A DNA stretch of 64,000 nt from an uncultured bacterium. Lineage in GTDB: Bacteria > Bacteroidota > Bacteroidia > Bacteroidales > Bacteroidaceae. The position numbers and the translations under genes were made by a program. The stretch is taken from NCBI GenBank assembly GCA_905214795.1, contig CAJMNM010000011.1, positions 16,270 to 80,269 of the forward strand, written 5' to 3'. Numbering within the stretch: position 1 is the first letter of the stretch; each line of letters opens with the position of its first letter. Positions 34,862 to 43,320 of this stretch are shown here, piece by piece. Under the pieces are notes generated by a model. It had not been told where the DNA came from. It worked only from the letters and a program-made list of their open reading frames with translations, and ran no database searches.

Positions 34862-37519
34862 TTAGAATTTCACTTTTATTGTTTTACCTTCATACAAGAT
34901 TTCTTTACACGGTTGTGACGCTCCATCACCCGCTCCAGTCTCGTTTGAGACAAGAACCACATTCAAATGTTTCACTTTCTCCATTCCTGGAAACGAACCC
35001 TTCCGTTTTCCTATTTCCAACACATTACGACTGTCATCCCATTTCAAAGGAATCACAGCATAACTGCCGTTCTCATACCCGTAATTGTCTCCTTCGTCCT
35101 CATACCAATCCATGACAGCGTCCGCTCCTTTATAGATTCTGATTTCCACCGGTTTATCGGCTTTCTCAGTTGTATACTGTTTGCCGAAGTCCATCGGAAT
35201 AATCGAACCACCCCTTACAAATAAAGGCATTTGGGGCAATCCGGCCTTAACATTCACTTTCTGTCCGCCATTATATTTTATTCCGGTCCAGAAATCAAAC
35301 CATCCACCCTCATTCACCGGCAGATATACCGGCCATGTATTGACAGACGGAGCCGTTACAGGAGCCACAAGGAATGACGGGCCAAACATAAACTGCGCAT
35401 CTTGTGCCAATGCCAAACGGTCATTTGAAAAATCCATCACTAACGGACGCATAATCGTATACCCTTTAAATGTAACATCGGCTGCGCACGAATAGATATA
35501 GGGCAAAAGGCTATAACGTAAACCGATATATTTCTTGGAAACCGTCTCCACTTCATTACCATAACGCCACGGTTCCGTCTGACTCATATAACCATGCACA
35601 CGCATTAAAGGGAAAAATACCGATGCCTGCAACCAACGCAGAAAACATTCGTGATAGGCTGTATCCGTGTACTGATTTTGCGGTCTGAAGAACCCACCGG
35701 CATCATAAGTCCACCATGGCAACCCTGTGGCCATCAATCCCAGTCCGCCTACAATCTGGCGACGCAATGTTTCCCAATCATGCCCTACGTCACCTGTCCA
35801 TGTGGCCGTAGCATAACGTTGCATACCCGAAAACGCACTGCGGGTAAAAAGCATCACACGTTTGTCTGCTTCTTCTTTTCTTAAACCTTCATAAACGGTT
35901 TTGTTCACAAACATAGGATATACATTACGGTATACATCTCCGGCCACAGTACCGTTGCAGATCATCCGTCCCGTTAAATCATCGTTCTCCGGTTCCGTCG
36001 CATCGAGCCACCAGGCATCAATCTGATACGGCTTCACCAGCCTGTCACTAAAATTCCGCCAATAAAAAGAGGCCGCGTCGGGATTAAAGAAATCTATCCA
36101 TTCAGTACCCGGAATATAATATCCTTTATCATTTATTTCACGTCCGAGTTCGGACTTCCGGTCTACCTTAGACCATACGGAAAGCATCAGACGCATGTCC
36201 ATTCCATGAAGCTCCCTGACCATTTCAGCCGGATCGGGATAGTTTGTCTCATCAAACCTCATGGCATTCCAACCATGTCTTCCCCAATACTGCCAGTCCT
36301 GAACTATCAAATCTATCGGAATACTCCGTTTACGAAATTCCTTCGCATTCTCAAGCAATTCCTCCTGAGACTTATAACGCTCCCGGCAATGGATATATCC
36401 CAAAGCCCAAACAGGCATAAGCGGTGTTCCGCCGGTCAGTTTTCTATAACTGCCAATCACCTCATCGGCATTTCCGGCAAATACCGTATAATCCATAATC
36501 TGCGCCACAGGTGAACGGAATACAGTCTCATCGTTAACTTTACGCCAGTACAGTACCGGTTTGTCATTTTTGTCTCCCTGTACTTTAATTTTATGCTGTC
36601 CTTTCTTCAACTCCACAATTAGCGAAGTGGTTGGCGGAAGCCAGAGATTATTTATATCCAATAAATTGCGCCCATCTATGGTAAGATGATACTTTCGGGC
36701 CATTCTCTGCCCTACATCCAACAACAAGGCATAGTTACCGTCCTTTTCTATCATTATGTCAGCAGTAAAGGCGTTAACCTCTCTTACCTCACGCTTGTTT
36801 CCGGTTGTCGAGGTGACATCTACTGTAACGGTCTGTCCGTCTTCTCCATCCGGACGCAGACAAACCTGCTCAGACGCCGGATTAAAGTCAGTAAGTCCGT
36901 AATTATGCCACAGCAATCCATACCCTTTGCTGGAAAGCACAAAGGGAACCGCAATCTGCGTGTTAACCTGAGTCAGACGACGAGACAATCCTCTGACATT
37001 GAGATAACCGTCCTGAAACTGTCCTGTTCCAAAAAGGAATTCATCTTTGGGAGAAACAAAATGCTGTTCTACCATATAGTTCACCTCTCCCTCTGCCGAC
37101 TGTTTCATCATTCTTCCTCCGGCCACCTCTTCTAATATGATTCTTCCACTTTTATCTTTAAATGCAAGAGCCTCGCTTTTCTTATCATATTCTACAGAAA
37201 TGTCCGGTAAAGTCATCACAATACTGACGCCTTTATCCTCGGTCTTATATTTTACCTTTCTGTCAAGCTCGGAAAACACCAGTTCATCCGGCATTTTTGA
37301 ATCGGTCTGTAAAAATCTGACTCTAATGGCATTGTTTTCCACTGGTGTCAGTCGCAGCATTCCGCTTTCGGTTTTAATCTCCACACCATCGTTTTCGGGA
37401 TTATTCCCTAGCACGACACTTACAGAGCACATCAGGCACAAACTGACAGCTATTCTGTTTCTGCATAGCCATTTTCCAAAAATACGGACCGATTTTCCTC
37501 TTGCATTTATCATATTCAT
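34862..37519 (-). CDS. GH31 glycoside hydrolase, alpha-xylosidase-like
   Basis: 885 residues. The N-terminal signal region ends in SVSVVLG with no lipobox cysteine. The N-terminal beta domain carries an inserted PA14-like module (about residues 225-330, KDGNYALLLDVGQR to VLYWRKVND), as in the Bacteroides ovatus xyloglucan alpha-xylosidase. The catalytic nucleophile lies in DAWWLDATEPE and the acid/base in TATWTGDVGHDW. GH31 also covers alpha-glucosidases and alpha-galactosidases, so the specificity is inferred. Exported, probably periplasmic; it would trim alpha-xylosyl units next to the fucosyl/galactosyl-releasing GH29. Confidence 0.88.
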   Translation of the reverse strand: MNMINARGKSVRIFGKWLCRNRIAVSLCLMCSVSVVLGNNPENDGVEIKTESGMLRLTPVENNAIRVRFLQTDSKMPDELVFSELDRKVKYKTEDKGVSIVMTLPDISVEYDKKSEALAFKDKSGRIILEEVAGGRMMKQSAEGEVNYMVEQHFVSPKDEFLFGTGQFQDGYLNVRGLSRRLTQVNTQIAVPFVLSSKGYGLLWHNYGLTDFNPASEQVCLRPDGEDGQTVTVDVTSTTGNKREVREVNAFTADIMIEKDGNYALLLDVGQRMARKYHLTIDGRNLLDINNLWLPPTTSLIVELKKGQHKIKVQGDKNDKPVLYWRKVNDETVFRSPVAQIMDYTVFAGNADEVIGSYRKLTGGTPLMPVWALGYIHCRERYKSQEELLENAKEFRKRSIPIDLIVQDWQYWGRHGWNAMRFDETNYPDPAEMVRELHGMDMRLMLSVWSKVDRKSELGREINDKGYYIPGTEWIDFFNPDAASFYWRNFSDRLVKPYQIDAWWLDATEPENDDLTGRMICNGTVAGDVYRNVYPMFVNKTVYEGLRKEEADKRVMLFTRSAFSGMQRYATATWTGDVGHDWETLRRQIVGGLGLMATGLPWWTYDAGGFFRPQNQYTDTAYHECFLRWLQASVFFPLMRVHGYMSQTEPWRYGNEVETVSKKYIGLRYSLLPYIYSCAADVTFKGYTIMRPLVMDFSNDRLALAQDAQFMFGPSFLVAPVTAPSVNTWPVYLPVNEGGWFDFWTGIKYNGGQKVNVKAGLPQMPLFVRGGSIIPMDFGKQYTTEKADKPVEIRIYKGADAVMDWYEDEGDNYGYENGSYAVIPLKWDDSRNVLEIGKRKGSFPGMEKVKHLNVVLVSNETGAGDGASQPCKEILYEGKTIKVKF

Positions 37520-37546
37520 TGTTCTGACATTTTTATATGTTAAGAA

Positions 37547-37930
37547 TCAATCATACAAATAAAACATCCGTTCCATCAACTTCCACTTCTCCGCAGACGC
37601 TTCGCCCGGGATACATTCCTGAAAACGTGCCACATAGTCTTCCCATTCCTGCTGTCTTGGCAATGTAGCCAACCTTTTCATGGCTTCATCCCATTCAAAG
37701 TCGAGCGGTGTTTCCACAATCATAAACAATGTGCCACCATAAATATAAATCTCCATTTCCAGTATCCCCACAGAACGTATGCCGGCCCTTATTTCGGGCC
37801 AGGCTTCCGAACGACTGTGTATCCGACGGTATTCCGCTATCAATTCAGGATTATTTTTCAAACAAAGCGTCTGGCAATATCGTTTCACTCTTTGTTTATA
37901 CTCTCTGACCAAATATCCTTCTTCTGCCAT
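37547..37930 (-). CDS. L-rhamnose/L-fucose mutarotase family protein
   Basis: A 127-residue small cytosolic protein of the COG3254 mutarotase family, which interconverts alpha and beta anomers of 6-deoxy sugars. Seen: KRYCQTLCLKNNPELIAEYRRIH, the conserved GIRSVGILEMEIYIYGGTLFMIVE core and the closing EKWKLMERMFYL. In this locus it would supply the anomer used by the sugar dehydrogenase after release by GH29; L-galactose and L-fucose share the needed stereochemistry. 16 bp after GH29. Confidence 0.85.
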   Translation of the reverse strand: MAEEGYLVREYKQRVKRYCQTLCLKNNPELIAEYRRIHSRSEAWPEIRAGIRSVGILEMEIYIYGGTLFMIVETPLDFEWDEAMKRLATLPRQQEWEDYVARFQECIPGEASAEKWKLMERMFYLYD

Positions 37931-37946
37931 ACTATACTTAAAAATA

Positions 37947-39584
37947 TTATTTTTTGATTTTAAAGACAGGAGCTATATTTTTCTTTGCATCCTGAGGTAT
38001 AGAAATTTCAAGTCCGTCTTTTGTACGATTGAAAGTTACTTTTCCATAACCCAACAATTCCACTTTCTTGATTGCATTTTCAAATAAGCCATTGCCTTCT
38101 GCTAAAGATTTAATCATAACCTTATTATTATCCGGCCATGCTAAAGCCGTCGCATAAAGATATTTTTTTGTCTGGGTAAACCGGACTTCATCAGAAGTAG
38201 CTTTACTATACGAGCCTTCGTTAAATCCCTGAGCATTTATCTTTATATCAGAATTAGCTATTGGGCCTTCACCAAAAATTGTCCACGGACGCGTATCATA
38301 AATAGCCTCTTTATTGATTGCCATCCAATCACCAAATTCATCCAAAATAGCCTTTTCCTTCTCATCGAATGTACCATCGGCACGCAAAGGAACACTCAAC
38401 AACAGATTACCATTCTTACTGACCACATCCATTAACAGTTTTACAACATCTGACGCTTTCTTGTAACCATTACGCTCTGCTAAAGCAGTATCATAATGCC
38501 AGCCACCCAAACATGAACAAGTTTGCCACGGATCGGCTATAATCTCATTCGGGGCGCCACGTTCTACATCCCATATCAATGCCTTACGCTGATTTTCATC
38601 CAATATCTTACCGAACATTACAGCCTCAAGTTTTCCTTTATGATTCGCCATATTATGGTTATATAAATGAGCCGCAATTTTCAATCCGGCATCACTGATT
38701 GGATAAAACGGCATTACAGTTACGTCAAAATACAACAAATCCGGATTATAACGGTTAATTACTTCAAGCGTACGGTTATAAAAATTGGTGACATACTCTT
38801 GAGTAGGAATACAAGCGCCATTTCCCCAAGCCCATTGACGATGAATCGCACCGTTATCCCAGCTGTTTTCACTTAGCGGATGATTCTGTGCGTATAAGTC
38901 TTGTGGATCGTATCCTTCCCACCATTTCCCTTTTCCGTCTGCCTTAGTCAGCTTACCATCATATGGTATGCCTTTTTTCGGCCCTTTTGTATCATGACGC
39001 TGCGAAGGCTCATACCATGTCCAGGCATGATCTGCATGCAGACTGACTCCAAAATACAATCCATGCTTTCGGGCAGCTTTCTCCCAACCGGCAAGAATAT
39101 CTTGTTTCGGCCCCATGTTAACAGAATTCCAAGGCTGATACTTACTATCCCACAAATCAAAATTATCATGATGATTACCCAATGCAAAAAAATACTGAGC
39201 ACCAATTTTCTTATAATAAGCTACAAGCTTGTCAGGATCCCACTTCTCTGCTTTCCATAGAGGAATAATGTCCTTAAAACCGACTTCAGAAGGATGACCA
39301 TAATTAGCCACATGATGTTTATACTCTCTTGAGCCTTCAATATAAAGCGAACGTGCCATCCAATCTCCCGAACCTTCTACACATTGTGGCCCCCAGTGTG
39401 CCCAAATACCGAATTTCACATCACGGAACCATTCCGGAACCTCATAATTCTCTAAAGATTCCCATGTCGGTTCAAATTCACCTTTCATCATCGGTTCATC
39501 ATTCTCTGATACAGGTACCTGATAAGTCTGGGCTGACAAAGTTCCAGCCAAAAATAACGTTGCGAACAAAATTTTACTTCTCAT
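37947..39584 (-). CDS. GH29 alpha-L-fucosidase / alpha-L-galactosidase-like
   Basis: 545 residues with signal peptide (KILFATLFLAGTLSAQ). The GH29 barrel shows EWFRDVKFGIWAHWGPQ, FFALGNHHDNFDLWDSKY, LYFGVSLHADHAW and the probable nucleophile region PDLLYFDVTVMP; a small beta domain ends the protein. GH29 enzymes release terminal alpha-L-fucose and some act on alpha-L-galactose, which differs only at C6. With a downstream L-galactose oxidation pathway, terminal alpha-L-galactosyl substrates are plausible. First gene of the operon; a TACCTTTA near-consensus box lies at 39611-39618. Confidence 0.9.
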   Translation of the reverse strand: MRSKILFATLFLAGTLSAQTYQVPVSENDEPMMKGEFEPTWESLENYEVPEWFRDVKFGIWAHWGPQCVEGSGDWMARSLYIEGSREYKHHVANYGHPSEVGFKDIIPLWKAEKWDPDKLVAYYKKIGAQYFFALGNHHDNFDLWDSKYQPWNSVNMGPKQDILAGWEKAARKHGLYFGVSLHADHAWTWYEPSQRHDTKGPKKGIPYDGKLTKADGKGKWWEGYDPQDLYAQNHPLSENSWDNGAIHRQWAWGNGACIPTQEYVTNFYNRTLEVINRYNPDLLYFDVTVMPFYPISDAGLKIAAHLYNHNMANHKGKLEAVMFGKILDENQRKALIWDVERGAPNEIIADPWQTCSCLGGWHYDTALAERNGYKKASDVVKLLMDVVSKNGNLLLSVPLRADGTFDEKEKAILDEFGDWMAINKEAIYDTRPWTIFGEGPIANSDIKINAQGFNEGSYSKATSDEVRFTQTKKYLYATALAWPDNNKVMIKSLAEGNGLFENAIKKVELLGYGKVTFNRTKDGLEISIPQDAKKNIAPVFKIKK

Positions 39585-39778
39585 AAATCATTCATTTAGT
39601 TTTTCATGTCTAAAGGTAATAATTGTTAATGAGGCTATCATAGGACTTTATCGACTTTCAATAGGACAATTTCGACTTTATACCAACAAAAAAATTCTAA
39701 AATAGAATTTATAAAGACTTCTATTCCCTACTTGTTTATTTTATTTATATCTTTATTGCTGAAAAACCTTTTTCGGCC

Positions 39779-40636
39779 ATGACTTCATTAATTGACGAAC
39801 TTCATCCCCTGGTACTCAATGTGGGACTTGCCATCCATAATGCAGACTGGAACTGGAAAAACGTAAACAGTCCATTCCACCGCATGTATTATATCACCGA
39901 AGGGTCTGCACAAATAGTGCTTCCTCAAGGCATACAGACCCTTAAACCTGATCATCTGTATTTCATACCGGCTTTTACAACGCATAGTTATATCTGTAAC
40001 ACCCATTTCGGGCATTACTATATACATATTTATGAAGACCATGAACAATATGACTCCAACATTCTCGATAAATGGGAGTTTCCGATTGAAATGAAAGCCA
40101 ACAATATAGACCAGTCTCTTTTTGAAAGGCTTAGCAAAATCAATCCACACATGAAGTTACTACACTCGAATCCTGATACATACAACAACAACCCAACTCT
40201 AACAAAAGACCTTCAGAAAAACAGAGAGCGGGCATTATGCGACAAGATTGAATCAAGAGGAATCGTCTATCAGTTGCTGTCCCGTTTTTTTAAATTAGCC
40301 CATCCCAAAATAGAAACTAAAGACGAACGTATCGAGGAGGCATTGGACTATATCAGAAAACATATTTATGAGGCTATTGACCTGGAGCTACTGGTCCATC
40401 GTTCCTGTCTGTCAAAGGATCACTTTATCAGACTATTTAAAAAAGAAACCGGAGAAACACCCCTGAAATACATCAATACAAAAAAGATGGAACGTGCGCA
40501 ACTTATGCTGGTCACACAAGAGGAATCCATCAAAAACATCGCATTGGCTCTTGCTTATGAAGATTTCTCATATTTTTGCAGAGTATTCAGAAAAGCGACA
40601 GGTGTTACTCCACAAACCTATAGGGCACGCCAATGA
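39779..40636 (+). CDS. AraC-family transcriptional regulator of the sugar locus
   Basis: 285 residues: an N-terminal cupin-like sensing domain (PFHRMYYITEGSAQIVLP, LKPDHLYFIPAFTTHSY) and a C-terminal double helix-turn-helix (residues about 185-283; LELLVHRSCLSKDHFIRLFK and EDFSYFCRVFRKATGVTPQTY). It is divergent from the nine-gene minus-strand operon with a 194-bp shared upstream region, so it is the probable sugar-responsive activator of that operon. No hybrid two-component system or SusCD pair is present in this locus. Confidence 0.9.
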   Translation: MTSLIDELHPLVLNVGLAIHNADWNWKNVNSPFHRMYYITEGSAQIVLPQGIQTLKPDHLYFIPAFTTHSYICNTHFGHYYIHIYEDHEQYDSNILDKWEFPIEMKANNIDQSLFERLSKINPHMKLLHSNPDTYNNNPTLTKDLQKNRERALCDKIESRGIVYQLLSRFFKLAHPKIETKDERIEEALDYIRKHIYEAIDLELLVHRSCLSKDHFIRLFKKETGETPLKYINTKKMERAQLMLVTQEESIKNIALALAYEDFSYFCRVFRKATGVTPQTYRARQ

Positions 40637-40640
40637 AAAA

Positions 40641-40680
40641 CAAACCGCATAATGTTTTAAGCTCAACATTATGCGGTTTG
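40641..40680. terminator. Bidirectional terminator between araC-type gene and cysK
   Basis: CAAACCGCATAATGTT (40641-40656) and its perfect complement at 40665-40680 form a 16-bp stem with an 8-nt loop between convergent genes. Confidence 0.88.
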
Positions 40681-40706
40681 TCTTTCATTTCATCTTTCCT
40701 GTTATA

Positions 40707-41654
40707 TTAAAGAAGATAATCTTCAAAAGCATATAAATCTGTTGAAAGATATCGTTCACCCGTATCCGGTAAAATCACCACTATCATTTTACCTTCATAT
40801 GCATCCTGACGGGCCAATTCCACAGCTGCACTGACAGCTGCACCCGAAGAGATTCCGACCAGAAGCCCTTCTTTTCTGGAGAGTTCACGTCCCATACGTA
40901 ACGCATCGTCATCGGTAACAGTCATGATGCGGTCAACAAGTTCCTTACGATAAATCTTAGGTATAAAGCCTGCCCCTATACCTTGAATCTTATGCATTCC
41001 GGCAGATTTTCCCGACAAAACGGCTGATGAAGCAGGCTCTACGCCAACAATCTCAATATTGGAGTTATGACGCTTCAATCCCTCGGCAGTTCCGGTTATT
41101 GTTCCTCCGGTCCCAACCGTAGCCACAAAAACATCTATCGCTCCATCTGTATCCTGCCATATTTCTTCTGCCGTGGTACTGATATGGCCCGCAGGATTAG
41201 CCGGATTCTCAAATTGCTGCAAGATGACACTTCCCGCGATTTCAGCATTAAGCGCTTCTGCCTTTTTTATCGCGCCACCCATTCCCTCGCTTCCAGGTGT
41301 CAGTACAATTTCTGCCCCCAGAGCCTTCAACAACATCTGGCGTTCCTTGCTCATTGTTTCAGGCATAGTCAGAATTGTCTTATAACCTTTCTGACGCCCT
41401 ATCCATGCCAAGCCAACACCTGTATTTCCGCTTGTCGGCTCTATGATGACAGCACCGGGTTTCAATATCCCTTTTGACTCAGCATCCCTAATCATACTTA
41501 ATGCCGTACGATCTTTAATGCTTCCGCCCGGATTAAAAGATTCTATCTTAACAATTACACGAGCTTTAAGCCTGTATGCGGCAGACAACTCTGTCAACTC
41601 AAGTAAAGGTGTATGCCCGATTAAATCAATAAGACTTTTATAAATATGAGACAT
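40707..41654 (-). CDS. cysK: Cysteine synthase A (O-acetylserine sulfhydrylase)
   Basis: A 315-residue PLP enzyme making cysteine from O-acetylserine and sulfide. The PLP lysine is in NPGGSIKDRTA, the substrate loop is TSGNTGVGLA, the phosphate-binding glycines are GTGGTITGTAEG, and GVEPASSAVLSG follows. Length and order fit CysK. It lies 32 bp after the DUF4369 lipoprotein gene and may share its promoter. Confidence 0.95.
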   Translation of the reverse strand: MSHIYKSLIDLIGHTPLLELTELSAAYRLKARVIVKIESFNPGGSIKDRTALSMIRDAESKGILKPGAVIIEPTSGNTGVGLAWIGRQKGYKTILTMPETMSKERQMLLKALGAEIVLTPGSEGMGGAIKKAEALNAEIAGSVILQQFENPANPAGHISTTAEEIWQDTDGAIDVFVATVGTGGTITGTAEGLKRHNSNIEIVGVEPASSAVLSGKSAGMHKIQGIGAGFIPKIYRKELVDRIMTVTDDDALRMGRELSRKEGLLVGISSGAAVSAAVELARQDAYEGKMIVVILPDTGERYLSTDLYAFEDYLL

Positions 41655-41686
41655 TTACAGAAATACTTTAAAAATAAATTTTAAAA

Positions 41687-42427
41687 TCATGGCCTTACAC
41701 CAATCGAAGACACAGAATCTACGGCCCCATTATCAAGATTCATATTCTGACGAGCAGCATCAATATAACGGCGCACATAGGAATTATTCTTAAAATACGG
41801 AGTTGCTTTTACCAATATCTCTTCTATCTGAGGCGTCATGATTGGATAAGGAAAACTACTTGTCAATATCATGAAAACTCCTGTTCCCAACACATTGTCA
41901 GAATTAGAAGTAATAAACTGCGTAATCAGACGGTCTTGTTCGGCAGCCAAACGTTGAGCCTCATCATTCAAACGCAACATGATGACATCTTCATCCACTC
42001 CATCCATAATCATACGGCTTTCCTTATGAGGCAACTCTGCCATCTGGTTGTCCAAACGGCTTTTGGCACGAATAAAATTATACAATGAATCATTCAACGG
42101 ACTGCCTGTCACATATTGCTGAGCCTTATCAATATGAATCTGTAAATTTGTCTCATCTTCAAGCACCAGTGGCAACAGTCCTTCGTCATCCATAAAAAGG
42201 CTGACCATCATTGTGGAATCAACAGAACCTGTAAAATGGAACACACCGTGTATTACCTCACTGGAATCAATATTTACCAGATTGCCATCTTTATAAACCT
42301 TCAGATATAACTTTCTGCCATCCATACTCTGCACTGTAGACTGTCCTTCTACATAATACTGCCGAGAAGCACACGACGTGAAAACCATCCACACACACAA
42401 CAGAGAAAATACAATATTCTTCATCAT
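41687..42427 (-). CDS. DUF4369-domain lipoprotein
   Basis: 246 residues. Signal peptide with lipobox cysteine at FTSCAS (residue 20). The N-terminal beta part (GQSTVQSMDGRKLYLKVYKDG, DSSEVIHGVFHFTG) is the DUF4369 pattern typically found ahead of a thioredoxin domain in Bacteroidota; here no thioredoxin CxxC follows, only a helical C-terminal half. The role is unknown. A TATCTTTG promoter box sits just upstream at 42451-42458. Confidence 0.8.
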   Translation of the reverse strand: MMKNIVFSLLCVWMVFTSCASRQYYVEGQSTVQSMDGRKLYLKVYKDGNLVNIDSSEVIHGVFHFTGSVDSTMMVSLFMDDEGLLPLVLEDETNLQIHIDKAQQYVTGSPLNDSLYNFIRAKSRLDNQMAELPHKESRMIMDGVDEDVIMLRLNDEAQRLAAEQDRLITQFITSNSDNVLGTGVFMILTSSFPYPIMTPQIEEILVKATPYFKNNSYVRRYIDAARQNMNLDNGAVDSVSSIGVRP

Positions 42428-42450
42428 TCCACTGATCTAAATTGGAGTTG

Positions 42451-42458
42451 CAAAGATA
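42451..42458 (-). promoter_or_regulatory. DUF4369-cysK promoter -7 box (TATCTTTG)
   Basis: Perfect TAnnTTTG on the minus strand, 23 nt upstream of the DUF4369 ATG. Confidence 0.6.
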
Positions 42459-42523
42459 ACATCTTATTGTAGACTTGTAAAATGTTTTATCACTATTTAA
42501 GTTTGAATTCGAGGTTTTTAAAA

Positions 42524-42898
42524 TTATGATTTCTTTTTTTTCTCACGTTCAAGCTCTGCCGGAATACGAAATGCCGTATAAAGTTCCAGTACACAAGACA
42601 CTGCCAAAGCCACCATCCATTCATTGCGCCGGGCAAAACCGAAATTAAAGGTTTGCATGGCCATTAAAACAGCTGTCACCAACAAACATATTCCTCCCAG
42701 TATCTGCTGTCCGCGCAAACGCCTGACAATCAGACTCGCCCCGTCATAACGGTCAGCAAACTGTATAAAAGAAAAGAGACAAGCCCCTATACTATATATA
42801 TAGAAACAAATTCTGTCATAAAAAGGATAACCGGCCGCGCCCACCAATACCAGCACTGCTCCTATCTTAAAAGCCACATCACGCCATTTATTCATCAT
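42524..42898 (-). CDS. Small inner-membrane protein of unknown function
   Basis: 124 residues with four predicted membrane helices (AFKIGAVLVLVGAAGYPF, ICFYIYSIGACLFSFIQF, ILGGICLLVTAVLMAM, WMVALAVSCVLELYTAF) and a lysine-rich cytosolic tail. Not recognised beyond that. Its start overlaps the end of ftsB (ATG at 42898 or 42895), so it is cotranslated with it, and it may be an accessory envelope protein. A longer start at 42943 would overlap ftsB by 56 bp and is less likely. Confidence 0.7.
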   Translation of the reverse strand: MMNKWRDVAFKIGAVLVLVGAAGYPFYDRICFYIYSIGACLFSFIQFADRYDGASLIVRRLRGQQILGGICLLVTAVLMAMQTFNFGFARRNEWMVALAVSCVLELYTAFRIPAELEREKKKKS

Positions 42899-43208
42899 CT
42901 TCATCTGATTTTGGGGTTTCAAATACGAAAATATCCTCATCATCTGTTTTCATAAAATATTCCTCACGCGCTATTTTGGTCATCAGCTTAGGATTTGTAT
43001 TCATCTCTTGCAGATAACGTGTGTCATGTTCATACATTTCCGTATACTTTCGTATATCCGCACGCAACCGGCGCAATTCTGCACGGTATTTATATCGTTG
43101 CCAAAGACTGTTTTCACCCACGACTCCAATCAGCAAAGCAAAAATAATAATCACCACACTGTATTTGTGTCTGCGTATATACCCCCAAACTGTAGATAAT
43201 CTATCCAT
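42888..43208 (-). CDS. FtsB/DivIC-like septum formation initiator
   Basis: 106 residues: short cytosolic N-terminus, one membrane helix (YSVVIIIFALLIGVVG), a coiled coil rich in Arg/Glu (RAELRRLRADIRKYTEMYEHD), and the ending KIAREEYFMKTDDEDIFVFE, the family mark shared by FtsB/DivIC. It forms part of the divisome bridging complex. Start at MDRLSTVWGY (43208): the frame to 43244 would run across the -7 box at 43231-43238. Confidence 0.87.
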   Translation of the reverse strand: MDRLSTVWGYIRRHKYSVVIIIFALLIGVVGENSLWQRYKYRAELRRLRADIRKYTEMYEHDTRYLQEMNTNPKLMTKIAREEYFMKTDDEDIFVFETPKSDEDDE

Positions 43209-43230
43209 GACTGAAATTATTTCTTTTGGA

Positions 43231-43238
43231 CAAAGATA
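43231..43238 (-). promoter_or_regulatory. ftsB promoter -7 box (TATCTTTG)
   Basis: Perfect box 22 nt upstream of the ATG at 43208; it decides the start. Confidence 0.6.
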
Positions 43239-43281
43239 CGACAAAATACGTGAAAAAGGTGGATGCGCCCGTTTTTTTTGC

Positions 43282-43289
43282 TAAATTTG
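43282..43289 (+). promoter_or_regulatory. dnaX promoter -7 box (TAAATTTG)
   Basis: Perfect TAnnTTTG, 31 nt upstream of the dnaX ATG; back to back with the ftsB promoter. AGGAG at 43299-43303 could act as a ribosome site, though far from the ATG. Confidence 0.6.
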
Positions 43290-43320
43290 CATTCATTAGG
43301 AGTTAAGACAAACACATCTC

